From: Phocaeicola vulgatus ATCC 8482
GTDB lineage: Bacteria > Bacteroidota > Bacteroidia > Bacteroidales > Bacteroidaceae
Length of the DNA: 64,000 nucleotides
Reading direction: 5' to 3'
Assembly: GCF_000012825.1 (NCBI RefSeq)
Contig: NC_009614.1
Coordinates: 1,922,001 to 1,986,000 of the forward strand
Made by a program: the position numbers and the translations under genes. The notes beneath the pieces were generated by a model, which was not told where the DNA came from, ran no database searches, and saw only the letters and a list, made by a program, of their open reading frames with translations. Within the stretch, counting starts at the first letter, position 1, and each line of letters begins with the position of its first letter. Of this stretch, positions 1-8,404 are shown piece by piece.

Positions 1-136
1 CTTTAAGAGCATCCAACCTCTTGTCGTTTTCAATGACCGGCATATTCAAATCTTCAGATTCAGCCCCAGTGATTTCAGCCACAACCGCCACGACTTCTAA
101 ATACTCAAATAGAACTTTGTTTCGTATGGTGTACAT
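1..136 (-). CDS. open frame running off the left edge
   Basis: On the minus strand an ATG at 136 opens 45 codons with no stop before the window edge (it begins MYTIRNKVLFEYLEVV). The frame starts inside the end of the decayed transposase next to it but in another reading frame, so the sequence here may belong to a different gene fused at the point where the transposase breaks off. I do not recognise the product. It could also be chance, since 45 codons is short. Confidence 0.25.
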   Translation of the reverse strand, partial: MYTIRNKVLFEYLEVVAVVAEITGAESEDLNMPVIENDKRLDALK

Positions 137-596
137 GTGAGAAACTTTTTCCAATGGCTTTCATGTGAAAGCCTGCCTTAGGAAGGTCTGTGTCATCTGC
201 TATCAGTACTGTTGGCAATTTGCTTTTCTTGTGATCGTTCCGCATGGTTACTTTCATTAGAAGCCAATAGGTTATGCGGTATATCACCTTTCGCCAGTTG
301 ATGTCGTCTTGTGACAAATAGGAATACAGTACATCCTTTTTCCCACCAAACATCCGGCTTAAGACAGAACCATTGTAATGTGAGACCCCTTTATTGCAAA
401 GAATGGAAGCAACACTAATATTTGGAGCACCTGGAGGTTTGTGAGCTGACAGTTGTCACGCTTCATTCCACCAAGACTACGACAGTCCAAGTTGACATTT
501 TCAAGTAGGTGTGTAAATGAGCCCATAACGGCACTGCGACGTTTTTCACTGAAAAAAAATGCGGATTTCTGACGGAATTTTTGTAATTTTGCTCAT
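105..596 (-). pseudogene. decayed IS4-like DDE transposase, N-terminal part only
   Basis: Minus-strand translation from an ATG at 596 gives a recognisable transposase N-terminus, but it is broken by a shift in the A-run near 552 and by another near 390. The last intact piece (353 to 105) contains the first catalytic region (VLIADDTDLPKAG) followed by a SHVHHT motif. Homology then stops and the frame ends at 105. Full-length relatives continue for several hundred residues, so this is a remnant and cannot transpose by itself. No terminal inverted repeats were found. Family placement (IS4-like) is from motif recognition. Confidence 0.65.
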
Positions 597-730
597 GGCT
601 TTCAGTTTTGAGTAATGTTTTTTATCACATCTAATTTGCTCATTTCCCATGATATACGGAAATACTCAAAGCCTTTTTTATGCGATATACTCAACCTCAA
701 AGTCTAAATCATTAAACAAATAAGACGATT

Positions 731-1522
731 ATGGATTTATATGCAGACGATTTGGCGGATTACATCTATCAAGAAAATGATGTGGACAAGAAACGGGCAT
801 TGTTATTGAAAGTGGAAGCGGAAATCAAAAAGCTCATGGGCGAACAGGAAAAGGGTAGCCTTGATTTAAGGCACATCGGTGCAGTACAGATAGAAAAGAT
901 ACAAGATCTGATAGGTACAAGAAGTTTGATTCTCAACCAGATGTTTCAAGCCACTTCGCAGGAAATCAAACGCTTTGAAGCGGTAAATGAATTGCTGAAT
1001 AGTTTGACTAAGAAGATGTATCATCGCATGGCAAACCTCTATCGTACATTGATTAATAGCCCCAAAGATGAATCTTTTGATGACGATTATATCATCCGTG
1101 GTACACTGAGGTATGTGTTCTGTGGGGTGGAGTCTATATTGGAATTGCCGGAAGACAGCTATTATGGCTCCGATTTTGCTTACATGATAGAACTAATTTG
1201 TTGTTTACTTGAAGAATACAATGGGGGACTTCCCGAAATCGAAGAATGTTCTTGTAATTATTCATCCAAAAACACATCGGATATGACAGATGAGCAGTTA
1301 CAATGTGTGGATGTATGGGATGATGGAGTGACATGGGCAGAAGAACATTTACGCCGTCCGGAACTGAAGCATATTATCGTGTGTCATGCCATACATGACA
1401 TTTGCACTCACAAACCTTACTCCATTCCGGACTTATTGCGGTTAAATGATTTTTGGGTAGAAGCCCATCTGGTATGTCAACATATTATAGACCAAAACGG
1501 GAAACGCTATAACTCGGATTAA
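731..1522 (+). CDS. hypothetical acidic protein, 263 aa
   Basis: I do not recognise a domain. The protein is helical-looking and acidic, with a charged N-terminal stretch (residues 1-40), a central region with DDDYIIRGTLRYVF near 120 and a Cys-rich patch (IEECSCNY near 170). It has no signal peptide and no membrane segment. It stands alone on the plus strand, after the transposase remnant and convergent with the truncated phosphoesterase, whose end overlaps its last bases by 4 nt. An intact 263-codon frame in a region of decayed genes argues that it is real and perhaps mobile-element cargo. Confidence 0.7.
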   Translation: MDLYADDLADYIYQENDVDKKRALLLKVEAEIKKLMGEQEKGSLDLRHIGAVQIEKIQDLIGTRSLILNQMFQATSQEIKRFEAVNELLNSLTKKMYHRMANLYRTLINSPKDESFDDDYIIRGTLRYVFCGVESILELPEDSYYGSDFAYMIELICCLLEEYNGGLPEIEECSCNYSSKNTSDMTDEQLQCVDVWDDGVTWAEEHLRRPELKHIIVCHAIHDICTHKPYSIPDLLRLNDFWVEAHLVCQHIIDQNGKRYNSD

Positions 1523-1974
1523 TCATTTATTTTGCAAAGTGCCTGAAAGGTGGAGACATTGCCAAACTTTGTGCTCCACTTTTCTTCCCATAGTCCTCCT
1601 GTATAATGCACATGACCGGAAAGATGATATTTTGGTTGGCGTTCTAAAATTATTTGTTTCAATATTTCGCTACCCGTATCTTCATCCAATATGCCTTTCG
1701 GGGGAATGTGGGTAATCAAAAAATCCGTTTTATAAGACAATCCATATTCTTCTCCCAACCATTGCATTTGCTGAATCATCCTACAGGAAATAGCGTAGAA
1801 GGTAATGCCGTCATATTCTATGCCGCAATCTTCAAGCAAAGTTACATTTGCAGGTATCAACCGGCGGGCTTCTTCCAGACAAAGGTCATATGAGAATCTT
1901 TCCCTTTGGATTTCAATTTCAGGATAATCTTCACGAGATTTTCTGCGCTTTTTGTAGAACACGTTCATTTCCAA
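1519..1974 (-). pseudogene. truncated calcineurin-like metallophosphoesterase
   Basis: The C-terminal half carries the last metal-binding motifs of the family: THIPPKGILD near residues 88-97 and SGHVHYTGG near 119-127. The first motifs (DxH, GDxxD, GNHD) are absent: the 151 residues start shortly before the C-terminal motifs, and upstream sequence to 2069 has no matching frame. Family members normally have 200-280 residues. It is therefore an N-terminally deleted remnant, unlikely to hydrolyse phosphoesters, although the remaining frame is still open from an ATG at 1974. Confidence 0.6.
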
Positions 1975-2069
1975 TACAAATAATGCTTCTATAATTGATA
2001 GTTTTAGTAAAAAATATTCCGATGCAAATGAATGAACCGGGAGTTTGACAAATAAAATAGATTACAAAA

Positions 2070-2519
2070 TCAGTAGGGGGTGCCCAATCTTTTTCGGATA
2101 ATCCAATGTACTTGGGTAAAATAGTCTTGCTTCAAAAGTAAAGTCAAGCGTCTTTTACCTATGCGTTTATCGCACGCTATCAGTATGGGCACTAAGTGCC
2201 ATCGGTCTTCAAATGAATGAGTGAGTAATTCCCAATCAGGACAATCAATATATTCTCTAATTAAGCAAGAAATATCGGATGTATCTCCCATCCAAGGATA
2301 AAACTGTTCTCTCAGTTCTTCTTTGGTGAATATTTGGGGATAGTCCCATATGATTTTTTTTCCTATGGTAATCCAATAACGTGGCATGTCGTCGTTAGCA
2401 TATCCAGTCTTGCTACGCATTGGGTATGCTACGCAATGTATCTGAAATTTTATATTTGGGTCAATTATTTGATATAAAGCTGTCTGAAGTTTACTCCAGC
2501 GATGTCGTACTATTTTCAT
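2070..2519 (-). CDS. hypothetical protein, SF0329-like
   Basis: 149 residues from the ATG at 2519; an in-frame TTG at 2552 is the alternative, but the ATG is followed directly by the conserved-looking MKIVRHRWSKL start and is preceded by AAGGAC. The C-terminal DKRIGKRRL resembles the end of the SF0329 family of small proteins, and the WxxL start fits as well; this match is weak and is inference. The start lies 29 nt inside the end of the upstream membrane protein gene, so translation is probably coupled. It is the third gene of an overlapping three-gene operon with a PD-(D/E)XK nuclease. Confidence 0.65.
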   Translation of the reverse strand: MKIVRHRWSKLQTALYQIIDPNIKFQIHCVAYPMRSKTGYANDDMPRYWITIGKKIIWDYPQIFTKEELREQFYPWMGDTSDISCLIREYIDCPDWELLTHSFEDRWHLVPILIACDKRIGKRRLTLLLKQDYFTQVHWIIRKRLGTPY

Positions 2520-3330
2520 GTCCTTGTGCTTTTGTAATGAAATATGGTTCAAGCTGTTTCAATCGTACAATCATTTCTTCTTTGAAACGCGATTCAGAGT
2601 ACTCATCTTCTGTCCATATAAGCCACGAGAAGTAGTCCCACGAATTGTTAGGATTAAGAGTAAATCCTTCTATATCCAATTGCTTTACATCGCGTCCATA
2701 TATATACGTACAAACAGCATATACATTATCACGGAAATAGAATCCTGCTCCTATGATGTATCCGTCCTTTCGGGTTTCAATGGTGTATTTGCGGCTGTAA
2801 TCCCAATTGGGCTCACTGAACTCAAACTGAGGAAGCTCTGATTTTATGTCAAGCAGGCAATGTTTCATGCTTTCCCAATCCAGTTTCTCTAAGTCTTTAG
2901 GGGGAAACCGCTTCAGGGCTTTTTCTCTACGGAAGCTCTTTATTGCAGATGGTATATAGACCAAAAAGGCAATGCCCATGATTATTATAACTAAAAGCAT
3001 CGGTAAATAAGGGATTAATATAAACTTCCACGGCATGACAATCAGATTGTTATAGCGTAGAAACATTAAGGGAAATGTAAGAAAATACGACAAGGAAGAT
3101 ATATAACTTTCACCACCAAATATTTCATCTACAGAAGTATCTCTTGAAGTTAATACATTACGTATAAATATAAAAGGACTGGTAATTATAAAATATGCAG
3201 GTGTTGCACACCATATAGGGATAAATACCTCCCACCATTCCCTTTGTATGGCACCATCCAGTTTTTGAGTTACCAGAAAAGCGCTTAAACATCCTGCGCT
3301 GGCTACAATAAATTTATAAAATCTTTTCAT
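2491..3330 (-). CDS. membrane-anchored hypothetical protein, 279 aa
   Basis: The N-terminal 125 residues hold several hydrophobic stretches (about 5-22, 36-56, 78-95 and 100-125), so the protein should sit in the inner membrane. The remaining 150 residues are a soluble, charged domain with conserved-looking aromatic motifs (FSEPNWDYSRKY, SWDYFSWLIW). I do not recognise the family. Its ATG overlaps the end of the nuclease gene by 17 nt and its own end overlaps the next gene by 29 nt, which suggests that the three products act together. Confidence 0.7.
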   Translation of the reverse strand: MKRFYKFIVASAGCLSAFLVTQKLDGAIQREWWEVFIPIWCATPAYFIITSPFIFIRNVLTSRDTSVDEIFGGESYISSLSYFLTFPLMFLRYNNLIVMPWKFILIPYLPMLLVIIIMGIAFLVYIPSAIKSFRREKALKRFPPKDLEKLDWESMKHCLLDIKSELPQFEFSEPNWDYSRKYTIETRKDGYIIGAGFYFRDNVYAVCTYIYGRDVKQLDIEGFTLNPNNSWDYFSWLIWTEDEYSESRFKEEMIVRLKQLEPYFITKAQGHENSTTSLE

Positions 3331-4612
3331 GCTTTTCTTTTAATATCATGTTTATATTATCAATAATATCTTTGCTTATGCTTTCTATCGTTTCCTTCAT
3401 CCTACTTAAATGTCGTTGACTATCTCCATCATTCAGATTTCGGAAATTGATAGTCGGATGGGTATATTCCCATAAAAGCCAAGAATCACTCGATTGATAT
3501 CTGTTGTCATTTTCTATAATCTTATTAATTTTATTTATAACTCTCTGTATTTCTTTGTTTTGTATTTCTTTGACGACTGAACGTCTGACTATTCTCCCCT
3601 CTTTATCTCTTAGTATAACACCGCTATATGTACGCCAGTCAACTTGAACGGCATACATCAATTGGTAATCATCACTGATTGTCTTTAGCTTAAATTCAAG
3701 AGACTGGTATTTATTGTTACTTTCATAATATCTGCGTATGTAGTCTTTATGATTGTCGAGAGCATATTTGTAGTCACTAAAAGATTCTTTAATTACTTCA
3801 TAACCTTTTTCTTCAATGACCGCCTCCAGTTGACTCCAAAAATCGATTTGCAGACTAATTTCTACTTCCCGTATGGCATCCTTGTATTGAGATATACAAC
3901 TGATATACTTCGGGTTACTTTTAATCAAATTGATTAATTCATTCTTTTCTTTATCCATTTGGTGTGTCAATATTTTAATTAAGTTCAAATAATGTGCTAT
4001 TCCTTCCCGTATTAGAGACTTGTCTATTACTTTGTGGCGACAATCAGTCAGCCAGTTTAATATAAAATCGGCATAGGATATGGTAAAGAAAGTTATTTCT
4101 TCGCCACCTGTGGTTTTATCAATATCGTGTACTTCACCGTCTAAAGACAAGTATAGCAACAGTGTATTATTCTTATTTTTTGAACATCGTTTCAGAAAAT
4201 TGTGATACCGAAGAAGTTGATTTTCTTGGTCAGTCGCATAAATCTTGTTTTCAATGACAATATGGTTTATCCCGTCGGTGAGGTAAATGTCGAGTCTTCC
4301 TCCATCCGTATCTGTTTTAGGACCGATATATTTTTCACATTCCACTTTGGCATTATCGCAAGTGAAAGAAACAATATGGTCTGTTTGCCCATTCAGACGC
4401 TCAATGAATAATTTGAGAAACACATTTTCCATTTGGTGCTGTCCATTCGGATTCAGCAAATCCGCTATCATGGCTGAATGTACTCTTGTTTCGTCACTGG
4501 TCATATTGATTACTTTGAAAAGATTATAATTGTCTCCTTTCTCTTTCCGTATATATTCATGTTTTTCAATGATTAGATGTATTTCATTGAATAGTTGTAT
4601 CAATTTCTTCAT
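3314..4612 (-). CDS. PD-(D/E)XK nuclease family protein (PDDEXK_4-like)
   Basis: 432 residues. The restriction-endonuclease-like core is visible in the N-terminal third: E41 in the SDETRVHS helix, D108 in GGRLDIYL, then E121 and K123 in IVIENK, followed by Q129, Q132 and Y136 of the QxxQLxxY element. This matches the PD-(D/E)XK superfamily group of Pfam PDDEXK_4, stand-alone nucleases often found in accessory loci. The C-terminal 230 residues have no recognised domain and may bind target or partner. It is the first gene of a three-gene operon with overlaps of 17 and 29 nt. A role in defence is inference from family and location. Confidence 0.8.
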   Translation of the reverse strand: MKKLIQLFNEIHLIIEKHEYIRKEKGDNYNLFKVINMTSDETRVHSAMIADLLNPNGQHQMENVFLKLFIERLNGQTDHIVSFTCDNAKVECEKYIGPKTDTDGGRLDIYLTDGINHIVIENKIYATDQENQLLRYHNFLKRCSKNKNNTLLLYLSLDGEVHDIDKTTGGEEITFFTISYADFILNWLTDCRHKVIDKSLIREGIAHYLNLIKILTHQMDKEKNELINLIKSNPKYISCISQYKDAIREVEISLQIDFWSQLEAVIEEKGYEVIKESFSDYKYALDNHKDYIRRYYESNNKYQSLEFKLKTISDDYQLMYAVQVDWRTYSGVILRDKEGRIVRRSVVKEIQNKEIQRVINKINKIIENDNRYQSSDSWLLWEYTHPTINFRNLNDGDSQRHLSRMKETIESISKDIIDNINMILKEKHEKIL

Positions 4613-4690
4613 TTTCTCCTGTAGTTTTATACTTATAAAATTCAGATGTTTGTCTTTTGTACATTCTTAATCGGCTGATAAGAGGATAAC

Positions 4691-5050
4691 TTATTCTTGC
4701 TTCTCTGAAAAATCAGCAAATGCAATTACATCTCCCTCGATGTCTATAATTGATTGTGTATAATTCTCACATAAGCAATAAGAGTCTATTTTTAATATTA
4801 TGCAGATGTCTTTCATGATAGAAGTAACTTCTAAGTGTTTTCTATTTTTGAAAGTTATATATATTCCATGAAACCATTTTCTTTCTGTAAGTGTGGTGTA
4901 AAATTTCCATTCAACCTTTTTACAAAAAAGATAATCCAGTAATTTATCAAGATCCTTTTTGTCTGAAGGCATTTCTACACAATATCCATTTCCAAAATGC
5001 AAAAAGAAATAGTTGATGGTAAAGCAGTTCAAAATCATATTGTGGCTCAT
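4691..5050 (-). CDS. hypothetical small protein, 119 aa
   Basis: An AT-rich frame from the ATG at 5050. There is no signal peptide; the N-terminus (residues 5-22) is hydrophobic and aromatic but not a clear membrane segment. No family is recognised. It lies 78 bp upstream of the PD-(D/E)XK nuclease operon on the same strand and might be transcribed with it. Base composition is lower in GC than the core genes, like the rest of this accessory block. Confidence 0.5.
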   Translation of the reverse strand: MSHNMILNCFTINYFFLHFGNGYCVEMPSDKKDLDKLLDYLFCKKVEWKFYTTLTERKWFHGIYITFKNRKHLEVTSIMKDICIILKIDSYCLCENYTQSIIDIEGDVIAFADFSEKQE

Positions 5051-5216
5051 AGCTTTTAATGAATATGTGGTTGATAAATGTTTTGTTTACCTCTTTAATT
5101 TATTTCAGGAGTTTGTCTGAATGGAATAATACACGGTTAAAATATTTGTGTGTGTTTTATTTATATATTTTAGCATAATTAACATTGAGATACAAATAGG
5201 AGTGCTCAATGAAAGA

Positions 5217-6356
5217 TTAAAAATTTACTCCTAATATAAACCTCTTGATTTCTTCCTCGCTCGGCAATTCTATCATATATTTCTGTACGAAGATGTTCGG
5301 GTCTAATCCGGCAGTGGCATACTTTACTAATGTATCTCCCTTTTCCGTACAAAGTAGAATACCGATAGGTGGATTATCGTCCGGCTGCATTACTTCCGCT
5401 TTAAAGTAGTTAAGGTACATATTTAGTTGCGAGGCGTATTCATGGCGAAATTTGTCTATCTTCAATTCCACAATGATATGGCACTTCAAAATGCGGTGAT
5501 AGAATACGAGGTCGGCAAAGAAATAATCTTCATCAATCAAGATACGTTTTTGCCGGGCTTCAAAGCAGAAACCATGTCCCATTTCCAACAGGAAGTGTTG
5601 CAGGTTATCAAGAATGGATTGTTCCAAATCGTTTTCCGTCACTAATGCACGTTCATTCAATCCTAAGAACTCTAAAGTAACAGGAGTGTTGATAACATCT
5701 TTGGGTTGCAATAAGGTTACTTGTTGCTGGACTAAAGCGGAGAGGGCTTCTTTGTTTTTGGATAGTCCGCTACGTTCGTAATATAAAGATGCGATTTGCC
5801 GCTCTAACTCTTTTACAGACCAGCATCCACGAATAGTTTCCATTTCATAGAAAGCACGTTTTATCGGGTTCTCAATTCCTGATATAGTATTTAAATGGGT
5901 GGAAGATAATCTGTTGAATAATCTATCAGCTGGAATCATCCATGTTTCGGTTTGTGGGTGTTCTGTTGATAGTTTCCAAACGCCATTTTCAGATTCGGCG
6001 GTCACCAACCGCCGAATTGGTTCGGTGAATTCGGCGGTCAATGACTGCCGAATTTGTATTTGTGATGCAATATATTGTGTGACAGACTCTTTTAGCTGTG
6101 GATAAACAAGATATAACCGCCTAAACTCTCGGAATCTTCGTTCATTCAGACCTTTTGTTTTCAGCCGTTGTTCCAGCTTTTTCAACAATTGTTCACCGTA
6201 GGCGGCACGGTCTTCTCCGTTCTGTTCGAACTCCACGATATAGCAACCCATAAGCCAGTTACGGGAAGTAAGGGCAAGGTTTACAGCATGTGCGGCTTGT
6301 GCCTGCAACGTGTTCTGTATCGTGCTGATATGTTTTACTAATACTTCAAAGTTCAT
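5217..6356 (-). CDS. YhcG/DUF1016-family PDDEXK nuclease
   Basis: 379 residues with the two-part layout of the family: an N-terminal helical DUF1016 domain (about 5-200, with the typical RxFREFRRLY segment near 75) and a C-terminal PD-(D/E)XK nuclease domain. Visible catalytic residues are D282 in FFADLVFYH, E297 and K299 in VELK, then Q310 and Y314. Relatives are often found next to type I restriction loci and tyrosine recombinases; here a recombinase fragment follows 25 bp away on the same strand, but no hsd genes are present. The linker around residues 101-121 is encoded by two adjacent palindromes (see findings). Confidence 0.85.
   Translation of the reverse strand: MNFEVLVKHISTIQNTLQAQAAHAVNLALTSRNWLMGCYIVEFEQNGEDRAAYGEQLLKKLEQRLKTKGLNERRFREFRRLYLVYPQLKESVTQYIASQIQIRQSLTAEFTEPIRRLVTAESENGVWKLSTEHPQTETWMIPADRLFNRLSSTHLNTISGIENPIKRAFYEMETIRGCWSVKELERQIASLYYERSGLSKNKEALSALVQQQVTLLQPKDVINTPVTLEFLGLNERALVTENDLEQSILDNLQHFLLEMGHGFCFEARQKRILIDEDYFFADLVFYHRILKCHIIVELKIDKFRHEYASQLNMYLNYFKAEVMQPDDNPPIGILLCTEKGDTLVKYATAGLDPNIFVQKYMIELPSEEEIKRFILGVNF
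5993..6054. repeat. two adjacent palindromes inside the DUF1016 gene
   Basis: The first has arms ATTCGGCGGT (5993-6002) and ACCGCCGAAT (6008-6017) with a 5-nt loop. The second has arms AATTCGGCGGTCA (6028-6040) and TGACTGCCGAATT (6042-6054) with a single mismatch. Both share the TTCGGCGGTCA word. They are in frame and encode the interdomain linker. Confidence 0.85.
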
Positions 6357-6361
6357 AGTTA

Positions 6362-6369
6362 CAAAGATA
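6362..6369 (-). promoter_or_regulatory. candidate -7 element for the DUF1016 gene
   Basis: CAAAGATA on the plus strand reads TATCTTTG on the minus strand, a match to the Bacteroidetes -7 consensus TAnnTTTG, starting 6 bp upstream of the ATG at 6356. No clear -33 TTTG was seen at the expected spacing. Confidence 0.35.
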
Positions 6370-6381
6370 AGTCTTTTGTGG

Positions 6382-6984
6382 TTAAAACTTTAATTCGGGT
6401 AAGCTGTTTATTGCTTCCTCTTTCAATTTATCCACCGCACGGGTGTATTTCTCCGTATGCTTCAATCCGCTATGCCCTAAAAGGCTGGCTACGGTTTTGA
6501 TATTTGCCCCATTGTTCAAAATGTTCACGGCAAACGAATGCCGAGCAAGGTGCCAGCTTATATGTTTGTCTATCCCAGCTCTCTTTACCCAACGCTTTAC
6601 AGATTTACAGCAGCTTTCGTATGTAGACAAATCGAATATTAAACAGTTCTTATCTGTCGGAGCTTCACCAATGATAGACAATAGACCGTCATTCAAAGGA
6701 ATAACCACACCACTACTGGCAGAATGTTCCTTGGCCTTGCTTTGCTCGAACTTCAATAATCGGTTAGCATAATCCACATTTTTAAAAGTAAGATCTTTTA
6801 CATTGCAGAAGCGCAGACCGCAATATAGGCAAAAGATAAACGCTTGTCTGACTGTAGGGTTTTCGTTGTCATAATGACAAGCCATCAGCTTTTGTACTTC
6901 TTCGGGCGAAAGCACATCTTTCCGAAGCATCTGACTATCCACTTTGCAGGTAATATCTTTACAAGGGTCTTTCGATTCTTCCAA
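6382..6984 (-). pseudogene. tyrosine recombinase, catalytic domain only
   Basis: The catalytic domain of a phage-integrase-type recombinase is intact: R58 in CGLRFCN, H145 and R148 in WHLARHSFA, H171 in LLGHSG and the nucleophile Y180 in EKYTRAV. The N-terminal core-binding and arm-binding domains (normally about 200 residues more) are missing. There is no ATG at the 5' end; the only available start is a TTG at 6984, and upstream the frame is antisense to the Fic gene. The gene was therefore cut at about 6980 by a rearrangement, at the same point where the Fic gene also lost its 5' end. Confidence 0.8.
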
Positions 6985-7423
6985 AGGAGAATTTCGCTTA
7001 TGTGGTGTTACGGCTGATGTTGGCGGACATTCTTACATGAACTATCTGAAAGTTCCTGCTAAGGTGGATGAACTTTGTGCGATTCTGCAAGAGAAGCAAA
7101 AGACCGTGGGAGCATTTCGGGAACAATATGAATTGAGTTTTAATGCCCACCTTAATTTAGTAACCATACATCCGTGGGTGGATGGCAACGGCAGAACAGT
7201 TCGATTACTGATGAACTACATCCAGTTTTGTTATCACCTTTTTCCTACTAAGATATTCAAAGAGGATAGGGAAGAATATATCCTTTCTCTACGCCAATGT
7301 CAGGACGAAGAAACCAACCAGCCGTTTTTGTCGTTTATGGCAGGGCAGTTGAAGAAATCGCTTTCTTTGGAGATTGAAAGGTTTAAAGTTTCGCAAAAGA
7401 AAGTGTTCAGTTTTATGTTTTAA
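6980..7423 (+). pseudogene. Fic family protein, 5'-truncated
   Basis: From GEFR onwards this is a normal Fic AMP-transferase core: the GVTADVGG segment, then the active-site loop HPWVDGNGRTVR (histidine, the GNGR turn and final arginine all present) and the C-terminal helices. Fic proteins transfer AMP from ATP to target proteins. The first 100 or so residues, including any inhibitory helix with (S/T)xxxE(G/N), are missing; upstream of about 6980 the frame is antisense recombinase sequence with only a TTG start. A restart at the internal ATG at 7037 would still keep the active site, so some activity cannot be excluded. Confidence 0.75.
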
Positions 7424-7434
7424 GTATCATATAA

Positions 7435-7752
7435 ATGGAGACACCAGTGTTGATAATAGCAGCTGTTCTGTTTGTATTGGGAATGCTCGTAAGGAAATAT
7501 CCCAACCTCATAGCGGGCTATAACACAATGACTGCTGAGCAAAAAAAGAATGTGGATGTCAAAGGACTGTCTAACTTCATGCGTCGCTCGCTTTGCGTGA
7601 TTGCTGTGCTTATGATTGTGTCATATTTCGTAATGGTTGCAAGGTCAGTAAACGAAAAAGCGGTGTCAGTTGTGTCGACAATGCTTATACCAATCATCGG
7701 TTCAATATATATGGTGGTAAAGGCGCAGCGATACGATAGAAACGGTAAATGA
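7435..7752 (+). CDS. DUF3784 family small membrane protein
   Basis: 105 residues with three hydrophobic segments (about 4-20, 50-68 and 76-95) and the family hallmark KYPNLIAGYNTM after the first one. DUF3784 proteins are small inner-membrane proteins of unknown function in Bacteroidetes and Firmicutes. It starts 11 bp after the Fic stop, so the two were probably cotranscribed before the upstream truncation. Confidence 0.8.
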   Translation: METPVLIIAAVLFVLGMLVRKYPNLIAGYNTMTAEQKKNVDVKGLSNFMRRSLCVIAVLMIVSYFVMVARSVNEKAVSVVSTMLIPIIGSIYMVVKAQRYDRNGK

Positions 7753-8056
7753 ATAAAACGGGAATCGGGTCGGTATGGGAAATCTGATATTCGTCTTTTG
7801 AGATAAAAGGAACGACGGCATACCTGTCCTTCCGCCTGCAAGGGTGTAAATCAAGCATTGGGTTTATACCTTTTTTTACGTTCCAAAAATCAACTACAGG
7901 TTTAGTCTTTACTATGGGTAAACCTATTCACTCCCTTCTTTATATGTATTATATCTCCTCTTTTTTAGCTCCTGTAATCAAAACTACTCTACAGGGTAGT
8001 GGAGAAGTCTTCGGAAGTGTGGAACTTTGCTGCAGAAATCAAAAAAACATCGTACA
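7753..8056. other. intergenic stretch, nothing clear
   Basis: About 300 bp between the DUF3784 gene and the secreted protein. No convincing frame, terminator or TAnnTTTG promoter was found. A short interrupted repeat (CTACTCTACAGGGTAGTGGAG near 7983) is the only structure. Confidence 0.4.
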
Positions 8057-8395
8057 ATGAAAAATGTATTTTATATTGTAACAGTAATTTTCTTGACTGT
8101 CATAGGTTTGACAGTTAATGCAAAGCCACGTTGTCAAGGTTTCAACAATTACGACAACAAAGTAACCATCGTTTTCACGGACAATCAAGCCAAAGACAAA
8201 TACACGGTTTCTGATGTAAAACTCATTCCGTCATCATGGAGTGAAAAAGAATATCCGGCAACATCCGTAGAAGTAACAGTAAAAAAGGGGGTGGCCACTG
8301 TCACACTCACATTTCCTCATGTCACGCAATTCTCAAATCCCCAAGTGACGCTCCGGATAAATGGAAAGAAAAGCAAATTCAAAGTGTGCCAATAG
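8057..8395 (+). CDS. small secreted protein, function unknown
   Basis: 112 residues. The ATG at 8057 gives an N-terminal signal peptide (MKNVFYIVTVIFLTVIGLTVNA), with cleavage likely after NA; an upstream in-frame TTG at 8027 would only add a charged extension. The mature part of about 90 residues is rich in beta-prone stretches and Val/Thr, with a Cys near each end that could form a disulfide in the periplasm. It has no named family that I recognise. It ends 9 bp before the outer-membrane barrel gene, so the two are likely one operon and may work together at the envelope. Confidence 0.7.
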   Translation: MKNVFYIVTVIFLTVIGLTVNAKPRCQGFNNYDNKVTIVFTDNQAKDKYTVSDVKLIPSSWSEKEYPATSVEVTVKKGVATVTLTFPHVTQFSNPQVTLRINGKKSKFKVCQ

Positions 8396-8404
8396 GATAT
8401 ATCA

